The notes beneath the pieces were generated by a model. It saw only the letters and a list, made by a program, of their open reading frames with translations. It was not told where the DNA came from and ran no database searches. The position numbers were made by a program, and so were the translations under genes. From the NCBI GenBank assembly GCA_017431515.1, contig JAFRKV010000002.1, forward strand, positions 1 to 55,673: a stretch of DNA of 55,673 nucleotides, read 5' to 3'. Shown piece after piece: positions 43,030 through 51,707 of the stretch. Every line of letters begins with the position of its first letter. The stretch's first letter is position 1. This stretch comes from Lachnospiraceae bacterium (lineage in GTDB: Bacteria; Bacillota; Clostridia; Lachnospirales; Lachnospiraceae).

Positions 43030-44631
43030 ATGGGGAAAAACGGGTATTTCCGGCTGGATATGCGGTCGGATGGGGTATACCTGAACATCATTCCTGAGGA
43101 GGACGAGGGGAAACCGGTATCCATCAAGGAAGTGACGGAATACCTGCAGGCAAACAAGCTGACAGACTATGATCTCAAAACACTGAATGCAGCGACCATG
43201 GACAAGTCGGGATCGGCAGAGGTTAGGGTCTCTGATCCGGTCTCGTTTTTTGTGAACGAAACCATGACGCTGGAGCTTTCTGCGGATCAGATGAAGCTTT
43301 ACGCACGGTTTTATCCCAATTCCGAGGGCGGGACGCGGCTGAAACTGGAAACCATCGTGAACGACCTGCATTATAAAAAGGTGCGTTACGGCATCAAAGA
43401 GGATGCCATCAAGCAGTTTCTGGCGGAGAGAGCGTACTGTACCGATTATGTCATTGCGGAGGGGACGCCGGCCCGCGCCGGTAAGGACGCCTCCATCGAA
43501 TATTTCTTCAAGACCAAGGTGGACATGAAGCCGAAGACCAATGAGGACGGCTCCGTGGATTTTCATGATCTGGACATCGTCAGCGCGGTGGAAAAAGGGC
43601 AGCTTCTTGCCAGACTGACGCCGGCGGATCCGGGAGATCCCGGCACGGATGTCTTCGGAAACAAGGTCAATCCGCCGAAGGTGAATGTCCTGAAGCTTCA
43701 GTTCGGTAAAAATATTACCCTTTCCGAGGATCAGACCGAGATCTTTTCGGAGGTGACGGGACATGCGATGTTGACGGGAGACCGGGTCTTTGTGTCGGAT
43801 GTGTATGAAGTCGCGGCGGATGTGGACAATTCCACCGGTGATATCGACTATCCCGGCAGCGTCCATGTGCAGGGCAATGTTAAAAGCGGCTTTTCCGTGA
43901 AGGCCACCGGAGACGTGGTGATCGACGGTGTGGTCGAAGGTGCCACTGTCATTGCCGGCGGTCAGATTGTGGTGCGCGCAGGGATTCACGGCATGGGAAA
44001 AGGCTTGCTTTCGGCTGATTCCAATGTCCTTTGTAAGTTTATCGAGAATGCGACAGTGAAATCCGAAACCGGCTATGTGACCTCGGACACCATCATTCAC
44101 AGTCATGTGGAAGCCCACACAGAGGTGCGTGTTTCCGGCAGAAAGGGCAATATCACCGGCGGATCGGTCCGGGCGGGGCAGCTCATCGAGGCGAATTATC
44201 TGGGCACGGAAATGGGCGCCCGTACGGAGCTGGAAGTCGGAAGCGATCCCGTGGCGCTGAAAAAGAACGCGGAGCTTCTGAAGGAGGAAAAACAGCTTTC
44301 GGAAGAGATCGAAAAGATCAAACCCATACTGGCGACCTTCTCCCAGAAGCTGCAAAGCGGCGTGGCGCTGGATGAGAAGAAAAAGCATTATGTCACGACG
44401 CTGGTGCAGCAGCTGAAGTCTTTGCAGACGCGGTACAAGGAAGTGGTGGATGAACTGCGGGCATTGTCCGCGTATGTTTCCCAGACCGGCAGATCCAAGA
44501 TCATTGTGCACAGGACGGCTTATCCGGGCGTGGCGATCAAGATCGGCAGTGCCTCCACAACGCTGAAGAGCAAACGGGATTATTGCTGCTATATGTCTGA
44601 TGGCGCAGACGTGAGAACGGAGGTTCTTTGA
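43030..44631 (+). CDS. FapA-like DUF342 protein
   Basis: A 533-residue DUF342 (FapA) protein. A mixed N-terminal domain (about 1-190) is followed by a right-handed beta-helix rich in short hydrophobic repeats (DIDYPGSVHVQGNVKSG, VVIDGVVEGATVIAGGQIVV), a gap at GIHGMGKG, and a C-terminal coiled coil (about 410-480). The family is common beside flagellar or cell-envelope genes; one member in Vibrio affects FapA-HubP placement of flagella. The role here is unknown. GGGAG precedes the ATG. Confidence 0.88.
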   Translation: MGKNGYFRLDMRSDGVYLNIIPEEDEGKPVSIKEVTEYLQANKLTDYDLKTLNAATMDKSGSAEVRVSDPVSFFVNETMTLELSADQMKLYARFYPNSEGGTRLKLETIVNDLHYKKVRYGIKEDAIKQFLAERAYCTDYVIAEGTPARAGKDASIEYFFKTKVDMKPKTNEDGSVDFHDLDIVSAVEKGQLLARLTPADPGDPGTDVFGNKVNPPKVNVLKLQFGKNITLSEDQTEIFSEVTGHAMLTGDRVFVSDVYEVAADVDNSTGDIDYPGSVHVQGNVKSGFSVKATGDVVIDGVVEGATVIAGGQIVVRAGIHGMGKGLLSADSNVLCKFIENATVKSETGYVTSDTIIHSHVEAHTEVRVSGRKGNITGGSVRAGQLIEANYLGTEMGARTELEVGSDPVALKKNAELLKEEKQLSEEIEKIKPILATFSQKLQSGVALDEKKKHYVTTLVQQLKSLQTRYKEVVDELRALSAYVSQTGRSKIIVHRTAYPGVAIKIGSASTTLKSKRDYCCYMSDGADVRTEVL

Positions 44632-44957
44632 TGAGTATTCGACCGATTGATTTTAACGGCATGATCCAAAACAGCACAGAGGCAGGGACGATCCGACAGC
44701 ATGAGGAAGCCCGCCCCATGGTGGAGCAGCAGAGCATGGCGGTGGCCATGGAGCATGAAGTGCAGGAACGCATGAATCAGGTGGAGGAGGCGAACCGCAC
44801 GGAGTCCGGCGAGGACAAGATGGATGCCAAGGACGGCGGCAATGGCGAATATCAGGACAACCGTAAAAATAAGAAAAAGAAAGAACAGGAAAAAGGCAGA
44901 CAGCAGGATCGCGTGATCATCAAGGGGCAGCCGAAAAGCTTTGATATCACGATCTGA
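44631..44957 (+). CDS. Small highly charged protein downstream of fapA
   Basis: A 108-residue soluble protein. The N-terminus MSIRPIDFNGMIQNSTE is followed by a Glu/Gln helix, then an extremely basic, lysine-rich segment (RKNKKKKEQEKG) and a hydrophobic end (PKSFDITI). I do not recognise a family. It could be a small flagellar operon protein of Lachnospiraceae. Start at 44631 overlaps the fapA stop by one base with GGAGG seven bases upstream. Confidence 0.7.
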   Translation: MSIRPIDFNGMIQNSTEAGTIRQHEEARPMVEQQSMAVAMEHEVQERMNQVEEANRTESGEDKMDAKDGGNGEYQDNRKNKKKKEQEKGRQQDRVIIKGQPKSFDITI

Positions 44958-45037
44958 AGGCTTCAGAGTCATGGTTTCGTAAAGCCGCAGGCAGATACTT
45001 GCTGCGGCGCATGGTTTGTTTTTTATGAGGTAACAGG

Positions 45038-45787
45038 ATGGCAGTGCTGGAGATAGCGCTTCTGATTATCGGAGTGGTGCTTTTGATCGGCAGCTTTTTT
45101 ATTACGGAAAAACTGTCAAATACGGAAGTGCAGAAGATGGCCGAGCTCTCGGACGATGAGATCAAAAAGATCCTTGAGAAAAGGCTGCAGGCCGCCGATG
45201 AGCGGATCGACGGGAAGATCGAGGATGCGATCGACAACTCCATCGGAAAGGTGGAGCGGTCTCTTGACAAAGAGACCAATGAAAAGATCATGGCGATTCA
45301 TGAGTATTCGGATACCGTCATGGATGAGATGAACAAAACCCGTGAGGAGATCACGTTTCTTTACAGCATGCTGAATGACCGCCACAGGGAAATGACCGAA
45401 ATGGCGGGAAGCCTGAAGGAGCTGATCCATCAGGCGGGGGATGCAAAAAGGAGCGTCCAGCAGGAGGAAGCGATACAGCCAGTGCCGATACAGCCAGTGC
45501 CGATACAGCCGGAGAAGCCGGCTCCGACGATGTATCTGCCGGAACGAGAGATTCCGGCACCGGAGCTGTTTGCGGAGGAACCGCTCTCCGTTGCAGAGTC
45601 TCCCGGAGAGTCGGAGCTTTTGCCGGAGGACGAGGCCGAAGACGAGACCTTCGGCGGGGAAGGAAATCATAACGGCAGGATTCTGGAGCTTGCGGCTCAG
45701 GGGATGGATGCCGTTGACATCGCAAAGGAGCTGTCTCTCGGGACCGGAGAAGTACAGCTGGTGCTGGATCTCTTCCGGCGTTCTTGA
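45038..45787 (+). CDS. SwrB/DUF6115-like membrane protein
   Basis: A 249-residue protein. One membrane helix lies at about 2-24 (AVLEIALLIIGVVLLIGSFFI), followed by a long coiled coil (about 30-145), a Pro/Glu linker that includes three direct repeats IQPVP, and a C-terminal helix-turn-helix-like ILELAAQGMDAVDIAKELSLGTGEVQLVLDLFRRS, the DUF6115 domain. In Bacillus the gene at this place is swrB, which activates the FliP/FliF stage of basal body assembly. Family identity by topology and place is fairly firm. Confidence 0.78.
   Translation: MAVLEIALLIIGVVLLIGSFFITEKLSNTEVQKMAELSDDEIKKILEKRLQAADERIDGKIEDAIDNSIGKVERSLDKETNEKIMAIHEYSDTVMDEMNKTREEITFLYSMLNDRHREMTEMAGSLKELIHQAGDAKRSVQQEEAIQPVPIQPVPIQPEKPAPTMYLPEREIPAPELFAEEPLSVAESPGESELLPEDEAEDETFGGEGNHNGRILELAAQGMDAVDIAKELSLGTGEVQLVLDLFRRS
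45475..45514 (+). repeat. Tandem 15-base repeat inside the SwrB-like gene
   Basis: GATACAGCCAGTGCC occurs twice and continues GATACAGCC a third time. Each unit codes IQPVP, so changes in copy number would keep the reading frame and only alter linker length. Confidence 0.75.
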
Positions 45788-45805
45788 AATGAGGGAACTG
45801 ATCGC

Positions 45806-46465
45806 ATGAAATTGAAGTATTATCTCCGGGGCGCGGGCATCGGGGTGATCGTATCGACGCTGATTTTGATGATCGCCTTCGGAGTTTATCAAGGGAAAAC
45901 CAAAGAAAATGCGCCAACGGAAACGGAAACTGCCTCGAAGGATCTGACCATCGCGGAAGCGCTGTCAGAGTTGGAGACAGAGGCAGGTACGGAGACCGCG
46001 GAAACCGAAGAACCGGCCATCACGCCGGAGGAGACGGAGGCGCAGCAACCGGAAACGAGCGAAGCGGTGGAGGAAACGGCAGAGGAAGAAGCGGGTGATG
46101 AAGCGGAAGCCGTTGATGATACGGATGGGCAGGAGACCATGGAGAACGGCGGCGAACGGATCGAACCGGACGACAATACCGGAGAAGGAGAGGACGCCGG
46201 GGCAGATGTAGAGGATACGGGAGTGACTGTCAAAAAGACCGTGTCCGTCGTGGTGCGAAACGGAGATTCGCCCATGGTCGTTTCCAGAATGCTGGCAGAG
46301 GCCGGCGTGGTGGACGACGCAGATCTTTTTTACCGATATCTGCTGGATCACGGATTGAATGACGGCATCGAAGTCGGAAGCTTTTCCATCCCGGAGGGCG
46401 CCGACTATGAAACCATCGCGAAGTTGATCACCACAAACGAATATGAGAGCCGGATGCAAAGATGA
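45806..46465 (+). CDS. Membrane protein with an MltG-like N-terminal domain only
   Basis: A 219-residue protein. One membrane helix (about 10-31), a very long acidic Glu/Thr linker (about 40-145), and a C-terminal part VSVVVRNGDSPMVVSRMLAEAGVVDDADLFYRYLLDHGLNDGIEVGSFSIPEGADYETIAKLI, which fits the LysM-like first domain of the endolytic transglycosylase MltG. The catalytic domain is missing altogether, so it should bind, not cut, peptidoglycan. Its stop lies inside the terminator at 46451. I am fairly sure of the domain, not of the role. Confidence 0.72.
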   Translation: MKLKYYLRGAGIGVIVSTLILMIAFGVYQGKTKENAPTETETASKDLTIAEALSELETEAGTETAETEEPAITPEETEAQQPETSEAVEETAEEEAGDEAEAVDDTDGQETMENGGERIEPDDNTGEGEDAGADVEDTGVTVKKTVSVVVRNGDSPMVVSRMLAEAGVVDDADLFYRYLLDHGLNDGIEVGSFSIPEGADYETIAKLITTNEYESRMQR

Positions 46466-46492
46466 GAAAATCCTTGCATCCGCTTTTTTTTT
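46451..46492 (+). terminator. Terminator of the second flagellar unit
   Basis: CGGATGCAA and TTGCATCCG pair around a 14-base loop, followed by CTTTTTTTTT. The left half is inside the last codons of the MltG-like gene. The right half also contains the -35 box of the rpsB promoter. Confidence 0.85.
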
Positions 46493-46502
46493 GTGCTAGT
46501 AT
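46474..46502 (+). promoter_or_regulatory. rpsB-tsf promoter
   Basis: TTGCAT (46474-46479), 17 bases, TAGTAT (46497-46502), with an extended TGC just before the -10. The -35 is embedded in the right arm of the terminator, so read-through control and rpsB initiation share bases. Confidence 0.5.
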
Positions 46503-46508
46503 AAATAA

Positions 46509-46620
46509 GCCGTTTTGCGACATGAGCATGATTGTGTCAGTCGTTTTACGGCACACCAGTAAACACATGCGCGGATTCTTGCTGAGAGGTGCCGTCGGAT
46601 CCGACGGTCTCACGGGAGCT
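46509..46620 (+). promoter_or_regulatory. Candidate rpsB leader RNA
   Basis: The leader of about 150 bases can fold into two parts: a stem GCCGT/ACGGC with an internal loop and CGAC/GTCG above it (46509-46552), and a hairpin in which GAGA/TCTC encloses the perfect palindrome CCGTCGGATCCGACGG (46584-46611). Such leaders often allow ribosomal protein S2 feedback in other bacteria; whether it is so here is inferred. Confidence 0.4.
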
Positions 46621-46660
46621 TAAAACGCATGGAAGCACAAACCAAAGGAGGAAACTGAAC

Positions 46661-47410
46661 ATGAGTGTAATTTCAATGAAGCAGCTGCTGGAAGCGGGTG
46701 TCCATTTCGGACATCAGACCAGACGGTGGAACCCCAAGATGGCGCCGTACATCTATACGGAGCGGAACGGGATCCACATCATCGATCTGCAGAAGTCGGT
46801 GGGGATGGTTGACGACGCTTACAAGGCTGTTTTTGACGTTGTGGCAGATGGTGGCACGATCCTTTTCGTTGGCACCAAGAAGCAGGCGCAGGATGCCATC
46901 AAGGCTGAGGCGGAGCGCTGCGGGATGTTTTATGTCAACGAACGGTGGCTTGGCGGCATGCTGACCAACTTCAAGACGATCCAGAGTCGGATTGACCGTC
47001 TGAAAGCGATTGAAAAGATGGAAGCGGACGGCACCTTTGACGTTCTGCCCAAGAAGGAAGTCATCCAGCTGCGGAAAGAACTGGAAAAGCTGGAGAAGAA
47101 CCTGGGCGGGATCAAGGGAATGAAGCGTCTTCCGGATGCGATCTTTATCGTGGATCCGAAGAAGGAGCGCATCTGCGTGCAGGAAGCCCATGCACTTGGC
47201 ATTCCGCTGATCGGTATTTCCGATACCAACTGCGACCCGGAGGAACTGGACTTCGTGATTCCGGGGAATGACGATGCAATCCGCGCGGTGAAGCTGATTG
47301 TCTCTACGATGGCGGACGCAGTGGTGGAAGCAAACCAGGGTCTGGAAGAGATCGCGGCGCGCGCGGAAGCCGGAGAAGAGGCTCCTGAAGAAGCAGCGGA
47401 AGAAGCATAA
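46661..47410 (+). CDS. rpsB: 30S ribosomal protein S2
   Basis: A 249-residue S2. The N-terminal [26 protein letters not shown] is diagnostic, then [26 protein letters not shown], and [35 protein letters not shown] short acidic Ala/Glu tail closes the protein. AGGAGG precedes the ATG at 46661; longer readings run into the leader RNA. Confidence 0.98.
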   Translation: MSVISMKQLLEAGVHFGHQTRRWNPKMAPYIYTERNGIHIIDLQKSVGMVDDAYKAVFDVVADGGTILFVGTKKQAQDAIKAEAERCGMFYVNERWLGGMLTNFKTIQSRIDRLKAIEKMEADGTFDVLPKKEVIQLRKELEKLEKNLGGIKGMKRLPDAIFIVDPKKERICVQEAHALGIPLIGISDTNCDPEELDFVIPGNDDAIRAVKLIVSTMADAVVEANQGLEEIAARAEAGEEAPEEAAEEA

Positions 47411-47446
47411 AGACAAAAAGCAGTACAAGAAAGGGATAGAAGCATT

Positions 47447-48382
47447 ATGGAAATCACAGCATCGATGGTAAAAGAACTGCGCGAATTGACCGGCGCAGGG
47501 ATGATGGATTGTAAAAAAGCATTGAACGAGACCGACGGCAACATGGATGAGGCGGTGGAGTTCCTGCGCAAGAACGGGCAGGCGAAGGCGGAGAAGAAGG
47601 CTTCCCGTATCGCGGCAGAGGGCCTTTCCATGGTCTATAAAAAGGATGATCAGACGGCAGCTGTCGTCGAGGTCAATTCCGAGACCGACTTTGTGGCAAA
47701 GAATGAGACCTTCCAGGCATTTGTACAGGCAGTGGCAAAGCAGGCGGCGGATTCTGACGCAGCGGATCTGGATGCGTTTCTTGCGGAGAAATGGATCGAG
47801 GACGACGCAAAAACCGTTTCCGAGGCATTGGTGGAGAAGGTGGCAGTCATCGGCGAGAACTTAAAGATCCGCCGGTTTGAAAAAGTGACGGCTTCCCACG
47901 GCTGCGTGGTATCTTATGTTCACGGCGGCGGTCGGATCGGCGTGGTCGTCGAGGGCGAGACCGACACGGCAAATGACACCGCGAAGGAAGCGCTGACCAA
48001 CCTTGCAATGCAGATTGCAGCCATGAATCCGAAGTATGTGGACCGGAGCGAGGTCAGTGAAGAGTTTATCGCCCATGAGAAAGAGATTTTGAAGGCGCAG
48101 ATCATGAATGACCCGAAGGAATCCCAGAAACCGGAGAAGGTCATTAACGGGATGATCGAAGGCCGTGTCAGCAAAGAGCTGAAGGAGATCTGCCTGATGG
48201 ACCAGGTATATGTGAAGGCAGAGGACGGGAAGCAGACCGTCGGCAAATATCTGGAGCAGGTTTCCAAGGAGCTTGGCGCAAAGCTTTCCGTAAAGCGCTT
48301 TGTACGGTTTGAGACCGGAGAAGGACTGGAGAAAAAGAACGAGGATTTTGCGGCAGAAGTAGCAGCGCAGATGAATGCATAA
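47447..48382 (+). CDS. tsf: Elongation factor Ts
   Basis: A 311-residue EF-Ts, the guanine nucleotide exchange factor for EF-Tu. The UBA-like N-terminus is ITASMVKELRELTGAGMMDCKKALNE, with GAKAEKKASRIAAEG and then VVEVNSETDFVAKNETF. The C-terminal part has the dimerisation repeats. It lies directly after rpsB, as in most bacteria. Confidence 0.98.
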   Translation: MEITASMVKELRELTGAGMMDCKKALNETDGNMDEAVEFLRKNGQAKAEKKASRIAAEGLSMVYKKDDQTAAVVEVNSETDFVAKNETFQAFVQAVAKQAADSDAADLDAFLAEKWIEDDAKTVSEALVEKVAVIGENLKIRRFEKVTASHGCVVSYVHGGGRIGVVVEGETDTANDTAKEALTNLAMQIAAMNPKYVDRSEVSEEFIAHEKEILKAQIMNDPKESQKPEKVINGMIEGRVSKELKEICLMDQVYVKAEDGKQTVGKYLEQVSKELGAKLSVKRFVRFETGEGLEKKNEDFAAEVAAQMNA

Positions 48383-48404
48383 AAAAGGATAGGGTCGGAA
48401 AGTT

Positions 48405-48433
48405 GTGACAGAGAAACGGATTCGTGATATAAT
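48405..48433 (+). promoter_or_regulatory. Promoter of the deacetylase-bactofilin pair
   Basis: TATAAT (48428-48433) with an extended TGA directly before it and GTGACA (48405-48410) 17 bases upstream. It lies between tsf and the deacetylase gene. Confidence 0.6.
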
Positions 48434-48456
48434 CACCCTATTAAGGAGACTTCTTC

Positions 48457-49533
48457 ATGCCAAACGACAGTAATCTTACAGAACAGTTAGAACGTCGGAA
48501 ACGTATCAACCGCATGAAAAAGGGTATCCTGACCTTTCTTACGACATGGATCCTGATTGTCAGCGTGGTATTGGTGTTTCTGGTGGTGCAGATATTTCGC
48601 ATGCAGCATCAGATCAGCATTCTGGCGTCAAATCAGTTAGAACTCAGCCAAATGTCCGCAGGGGTCACCTATGACGGAGAGGACTCTATGGTGCAGAGCA
48701 CAGAGGCAGCGCCTGCGCCGTCGGCATCCGCGGCGCCCACCGTAGAGATCGCGACGCTGGATGAAGCCAATCTGGCCCAGCCGGGAGATCCGCTGAAGGT
48801 GTATCTGACTTTTGACGACGGCCCCAGCAGCAATACCGCGGAGATTCTCGATATCCTTGACAAATACGGTGTGAAAGCGACCTTCTTTGTCATCGGCAAA
48901 GAGGACGAAGAGTCACAGAAACTCTATCAAAGGATCGTGGAGGAGGGACATACCCTCGGCATGCACAGCTTCTCCCATCAGTACAGCACGATCTACAGCT
49001 CACTGGAAAGCTTTGAAGATGATTTCTATCATCTGCAGTCCTATCTTAAGGAGCTGACAGGCGTGGAATCCACCTATTACAGATTCCCGGGGAGCAGCAG
49101 CAACCAGATCAGCAACACGGACATGGGTTCGTTTATTTCGTTTCTGGATGAGAACGGCGTCACTTACTATGACTGGAATGTATCCAGCGGCGATGCGACG
49201 ACCCAGGCCTATACCAAAGAAGAGATCGTGGATCATGTGCTGAATGATGTGGTGAAATACAAGACATCCATTGTTTTGCTGCATGATTCCAACGCAAAGA
49301 CCATCACGGTGGAAGCACTGGCTCCGCTCATTGAAGGTCTGCAGGCGATGGGCGCCGAGATCCTGCCCATCGATCAGAACACCTATCCGGTACAGTATAC
49401 GGTGCTGAGCAAAGACAACACAGAAACGACAGAAGCAGCGGATACGAAGGAGCAGGAAGCAGAGCCTGCAGAAGCGCAGCCGGAAGAGGATCAGCCCAAA
49501 GAGCAAGAAAATGAAAATCAAATACAGGAGTAA
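48457..49533 (+). CDS. Membrane-anchored polysaccharide deacetylase
   Basis: A 358-residue NodB-family (CE4) enzyme. One membrane helix at about 24-48 is followed by a Ser/Ala linker and the NodB domain. Motif 1 is YLTFDDGPS with Asp120-Asp121; motif 2 is the metal-binding HSFSH; motif 3 is YYRFPGSSS; motif 4 is YDWNVSSGD; motif 5 is IVLLHDS. All catalytic positions look intact. It probably deacetylates N-acetylglucosamine of peptidoglycan outside the cell. A Glu/Gln-rich tail closes it. It is followed by a bactofilin gene after 15 bases. Confidence 0.9.
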   Translation: MPNDSNLTEQLERRKRINRMKKGILTFLTTWILIVSVVLVFLVVQIFRMQHQISILASNQLELSQMSAGVTYDGEDSMVQSTEAAPAPSASAAPTVEIATLDEANLAQPGDPLKVYLTFDDGPSSNTAEILDILDKYGVKATFFVIGKEDEESQKLYQRIVEEGHTLGMHSFSHQYSTIYSSLESFEDDFYHLQSYLKELTGVESTYYRFPGSSSNQISNTDMGSFISFLDENGVTYYDWNVSSGDATTQAYTKEEIVDHVLNDVVKYKTSIVLLHDSNAKTITVEALAPLIEGLQAMGAEILPIDQNTYPVQYTVLSKDNTETTEAADTKEQEAEPAEAQPEEDQPKEQENENQIQE

Positions 49534-49548
49534 ACGGAGGGAGAGAAC

Positions 49549-50349
49549 ATGAGCTTTTTCAAGGATTTTAAGGATGACCTGTCCACAGCGGCCGATGAGC
49601 TGCTTACGGGAAATGACACCGATTTCGGCGCGAAGAAAACGGACAGCAGTCAGGACATCATGGTGGACACTTTTTCTGCGGACAACAAGGATGAAAAGGA
49701 TCTGAAGAAGATTGACAATCTTCTGGAGAAGGTCACGCCAGCGGAGTCCGCAAAGAACGACAAGGATAAGGATAAAGCAAAGAAGCAGGATACGGCTACG
49801 CCGGCTGCTTCGAAACCGGCAGCAACATCCACAACGGCGAGCGCACCGATTTCCTATACGTTGAACTCCCCCACGCCGGCAGCGGAGACTTTGCCGGTAT
49901 CGGATGAGACCACAGTGATCACTTCCGGAACCGTGATCCGCGGCGATATCGAATCCACAGGATCTTTGGATATCAGCGGCGAGATCTCCGGGGATGTGAA
50001 ATGCCGCGGCAAGTTGACCGTGACCGGCACGATCAACGGTAACAGCAGTGCGGAGGAAGTCTTTGCGGATTCCGCGCATATCAGCGGCGAGATCGTCAGC
50101 AACGGCACGGTGAAGATCGGTCTCGGCTCTGTCGTGATCGGCAATGTTTCCGCAAATTCCGCAGTGGTCGCAGGCGCGATCAAGGGCGATATCGATGTGC
50201 ACGGTCCTGTGGTGGTCGACACATCGGCAGTAGTCATGGGTAACATCAAGTCGCGTTCCGTACAGATCAACAACGGTGCTGTTATCGAGGGCTTCTGCTC
50301 GCAGGCATACGCAGAGATCGATGTCAACAGCCTTTTTGGCGGGAAATAA
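49549..50349 (+). CDS. Bactofilin
   Basis: A 266-residue bactofilin, a nucleotide-free cytoskeletal protein that polymerises through a right-handed beta-helix. The N-terminal MSFFKDFKDDLSTAADELL may bind the membrane. A Lys/Asp and Ala/Thr linker (about 45-115) leads to the bactofilin domain (about 120-250) with TVIRGDIESTGSLDISGEISGDVKCRGKLTVTGTI, and regular repeats of a short hydrophobic pattern. Co-transcription with a peptidoglycan deacetylase suggests that it positions a cell-wall enzyme, as bactofilins do elsewhere. It is long for the family because of the linker. Confidence 0.88.
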   Translation: MSFFKDFKDDLSTAADELLTGNDTDFGAKKTDSSQDIMVDTFSADNKDEKDLKKIDNLLEKVTPAESAKNDKDKDKAKKQDTATPAASKPAATSTTASAPISYTLNSPTPAAETLPVSDETTVITSGTVIRGDIESTGSLDISGEISGDVKCRGKLTVTGTINGNSSAEEVFADSAHISGEIVSNGTVKIGLGSVVIGNVSANSAVVAGAIKGDIDVHGPVVVDTSAVVMGNIKSRSVQINNGAVIEGFCSQAYAEIDVNSLFGGK

Positions 50350-50358
50350 GACTGACGC

Positions 50359-51054
50359 ATGAAACGAATTCTTCTGAAGCTGAGCGGGGAAGCACTCGCG
50401 GGAGAGAAAAAAACGGGTTTTGACGAAGAAATCTGCCTCGGCGTTGCTGCACAGGTAAAGCAGCTGACGGAGCAGGGGGTGGAAGTCGGCATCGTCATCG
50501 GCGGCGGCAATTTCTGGCGCGGCCGCACCGGCGGGATCATTGACCGCTCCAAAGCGGATCAGATCGGCATGCTGGCGACGGTGATGAACTGCATCTATGT
50601 TTCGGAGATCTTCCGGCATGAAGGCATGCGCACCGCGGTGCTGACGCCTTTTGAGTGCGGTTCCTTTACCAAGCTTTTCAGCAAAGACCGCGCGAACAAA
50701 TACTTTGACCGCGGTATGGTGGTCTTTTTCGCAGGCGGCACGGGGCATCCTTTCTTTTCCACGGATACAGCGACGCTCCTTCGCGCCGTTGAGATTGAGG
50801 CTGAAGGGATCTATCTCGCAAAGGCCGTCGACGGCGTCTATGACAGCGATCCGAAGAGCAACCCGAATACGAAGAAATATGATACGGTTTCCATCCGTGA
50901 GGTCATCGAGAAAGGTCTGCAGGTCGTGGATATGACGGCATCCATCATGGCAGAGGAGCAGAAGATGCCGATGTATGTATTTGCGCTGCAAGGGGAAAAC
51001 AGCATTGTGCAGGCAGTGACCGGCGCGTTTCAGGGGACCAGAGTTACGGTATAA
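50359..51054 (+). CDS. pyrH: Uridylate kinase
   Basis: A 231-residue UMP kinase that makes UDP for nucleotide and cell-wall synthesis. The amino acid kinase fold shows RILLKLSGEALAGE, VGIVIGGGNFWRG, FFAGGTGHPFFSTDTATLLRA and AKAVDGVYDSDP. Length is normal. It follows the bactofilin by nine bases, which is unusual since pyrH normally follows tsf. Confidence 0.98.
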   Translation: MKRILLKLSGEALAGEKKTGFDEEICLGVAAQVKQLTEQGVEVGIVIGGGNFWRGRTGGIIDRSKADQIGMLATVMNCIYVSEIFRHEGMRTAVLTPFECGSFTKLFSKDRANKYFDRGMVVFFAGGTGHPFFSTDTATLLRAVEIEAEGIYLAKAVDGVYDSDPKSNPNTKKYDTVSIREVIEKGLQVVDMTASIMAEEQKMPMYVFALQGENSIVQAVTGAFQGTRVTV

Positions 51055-51076
51055 AAAAGATCGGGGGGTAGAAGCA

Positions 51077-51631
51077 ATGGATGAACGACTGCAGCCATTC
51101 GAAGACAAAATGAAAAAAACCATGGGAAACCTTGGGGAAGAGTTTTCCGGAATCCGCGCGGGACGCGCCAATCCCCATGTGCTGGACAAGATCCGGGTGG
51201 ATTATTACGGCGCACCGACACCGATTCAGCAGGTGGCAAACGTCAGCGTGCCGGAGCCCCGCATCATACAGATCCAGCCCTGGGAGCCGAACATGGTCAA
51301 GGAGATCGAGAAAGCGATTCTGACATCTGACATCGGCATCAACCCCACCAACGACGGCAAGCTGATTAGGCTGGTTTTTCCGGAACTTACCGAGGAACGA
51401 CGGAAGGACCTGTCCAAGGAAGTCAAGAAGAAGGGCGAAAACGCCAAGGTGGCGATCCGTAATATCAGGCGGGATGCCATCGACAGTCTGAAAAAACTTT
51501 CCAAGCAGGACGATATCTCCGAGGATCAGATCAAGGATCTGGAGGACATGACACAGAAACTGACAGACAAATACATTGCCGAGGTTGACAAAGCGGTGGA
51601 AGAAAAAACGAAAGAGGTCATGACCGTATAA
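51077..51631 (+). CDS. frr: Ribosome recycling factor
   Basis: A 184-residue RRF that splits post-termination ribosomes with EF-G. The opening FEDKMKKTMGNLGEEFSGIRAGRANPHVLDKIRVDYYGAPTP is diagnostic. The C-terminal helix has VRNIRRDA-type KVAIRNIRRDAIDSLKKL. It is followed by a terminator, so frr ends a transcript. Confidence 0.98.
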   Translation: MDERLQPFEDKMKKTMGNLGEEFSGIRAGRANPHVLDKIRVDYYGAPTPIQQVANVSVPEPRIIQIQPWEPNMVKEIEKAILTSDIGINPTNDGKLIRLVFPELTEERRKDLSKEVKKKGENAKVAIRNIRRDAIDSLKKLSKQDDISEDQIKDLEDMTQKLTDKYIAEVDKAVEEKTKEVMTV

Positions 51632-51647
51632 GGAAAGAAAGAAGAAA

Positions 51648-51681
51648 GGGACAAATGCGAAATGCTTTGTCCCTTGTTTTT
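51648..51681 (+). terminator. Terminator after frr
   Basis: GGGACAAA (51648-51655) pairs with TTTGTCCC (51666-51673) around a ten-base loop, followed by TTGTTTTT. Confidence 0.82.
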
Positions 51682-51707
51682 CAACTTCGTTGGGGGCTAA
51701 GGAGAAG

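Noticed and set aside
49000-51189. A 729-codon minus-strand open frame opposite the deacetylase, bactofilin, pyrH and frr genes
   Set aside because: It covers four clearly coding plus-strand genes, and its composition is that of an antisense shadow in GC-rich DNA.
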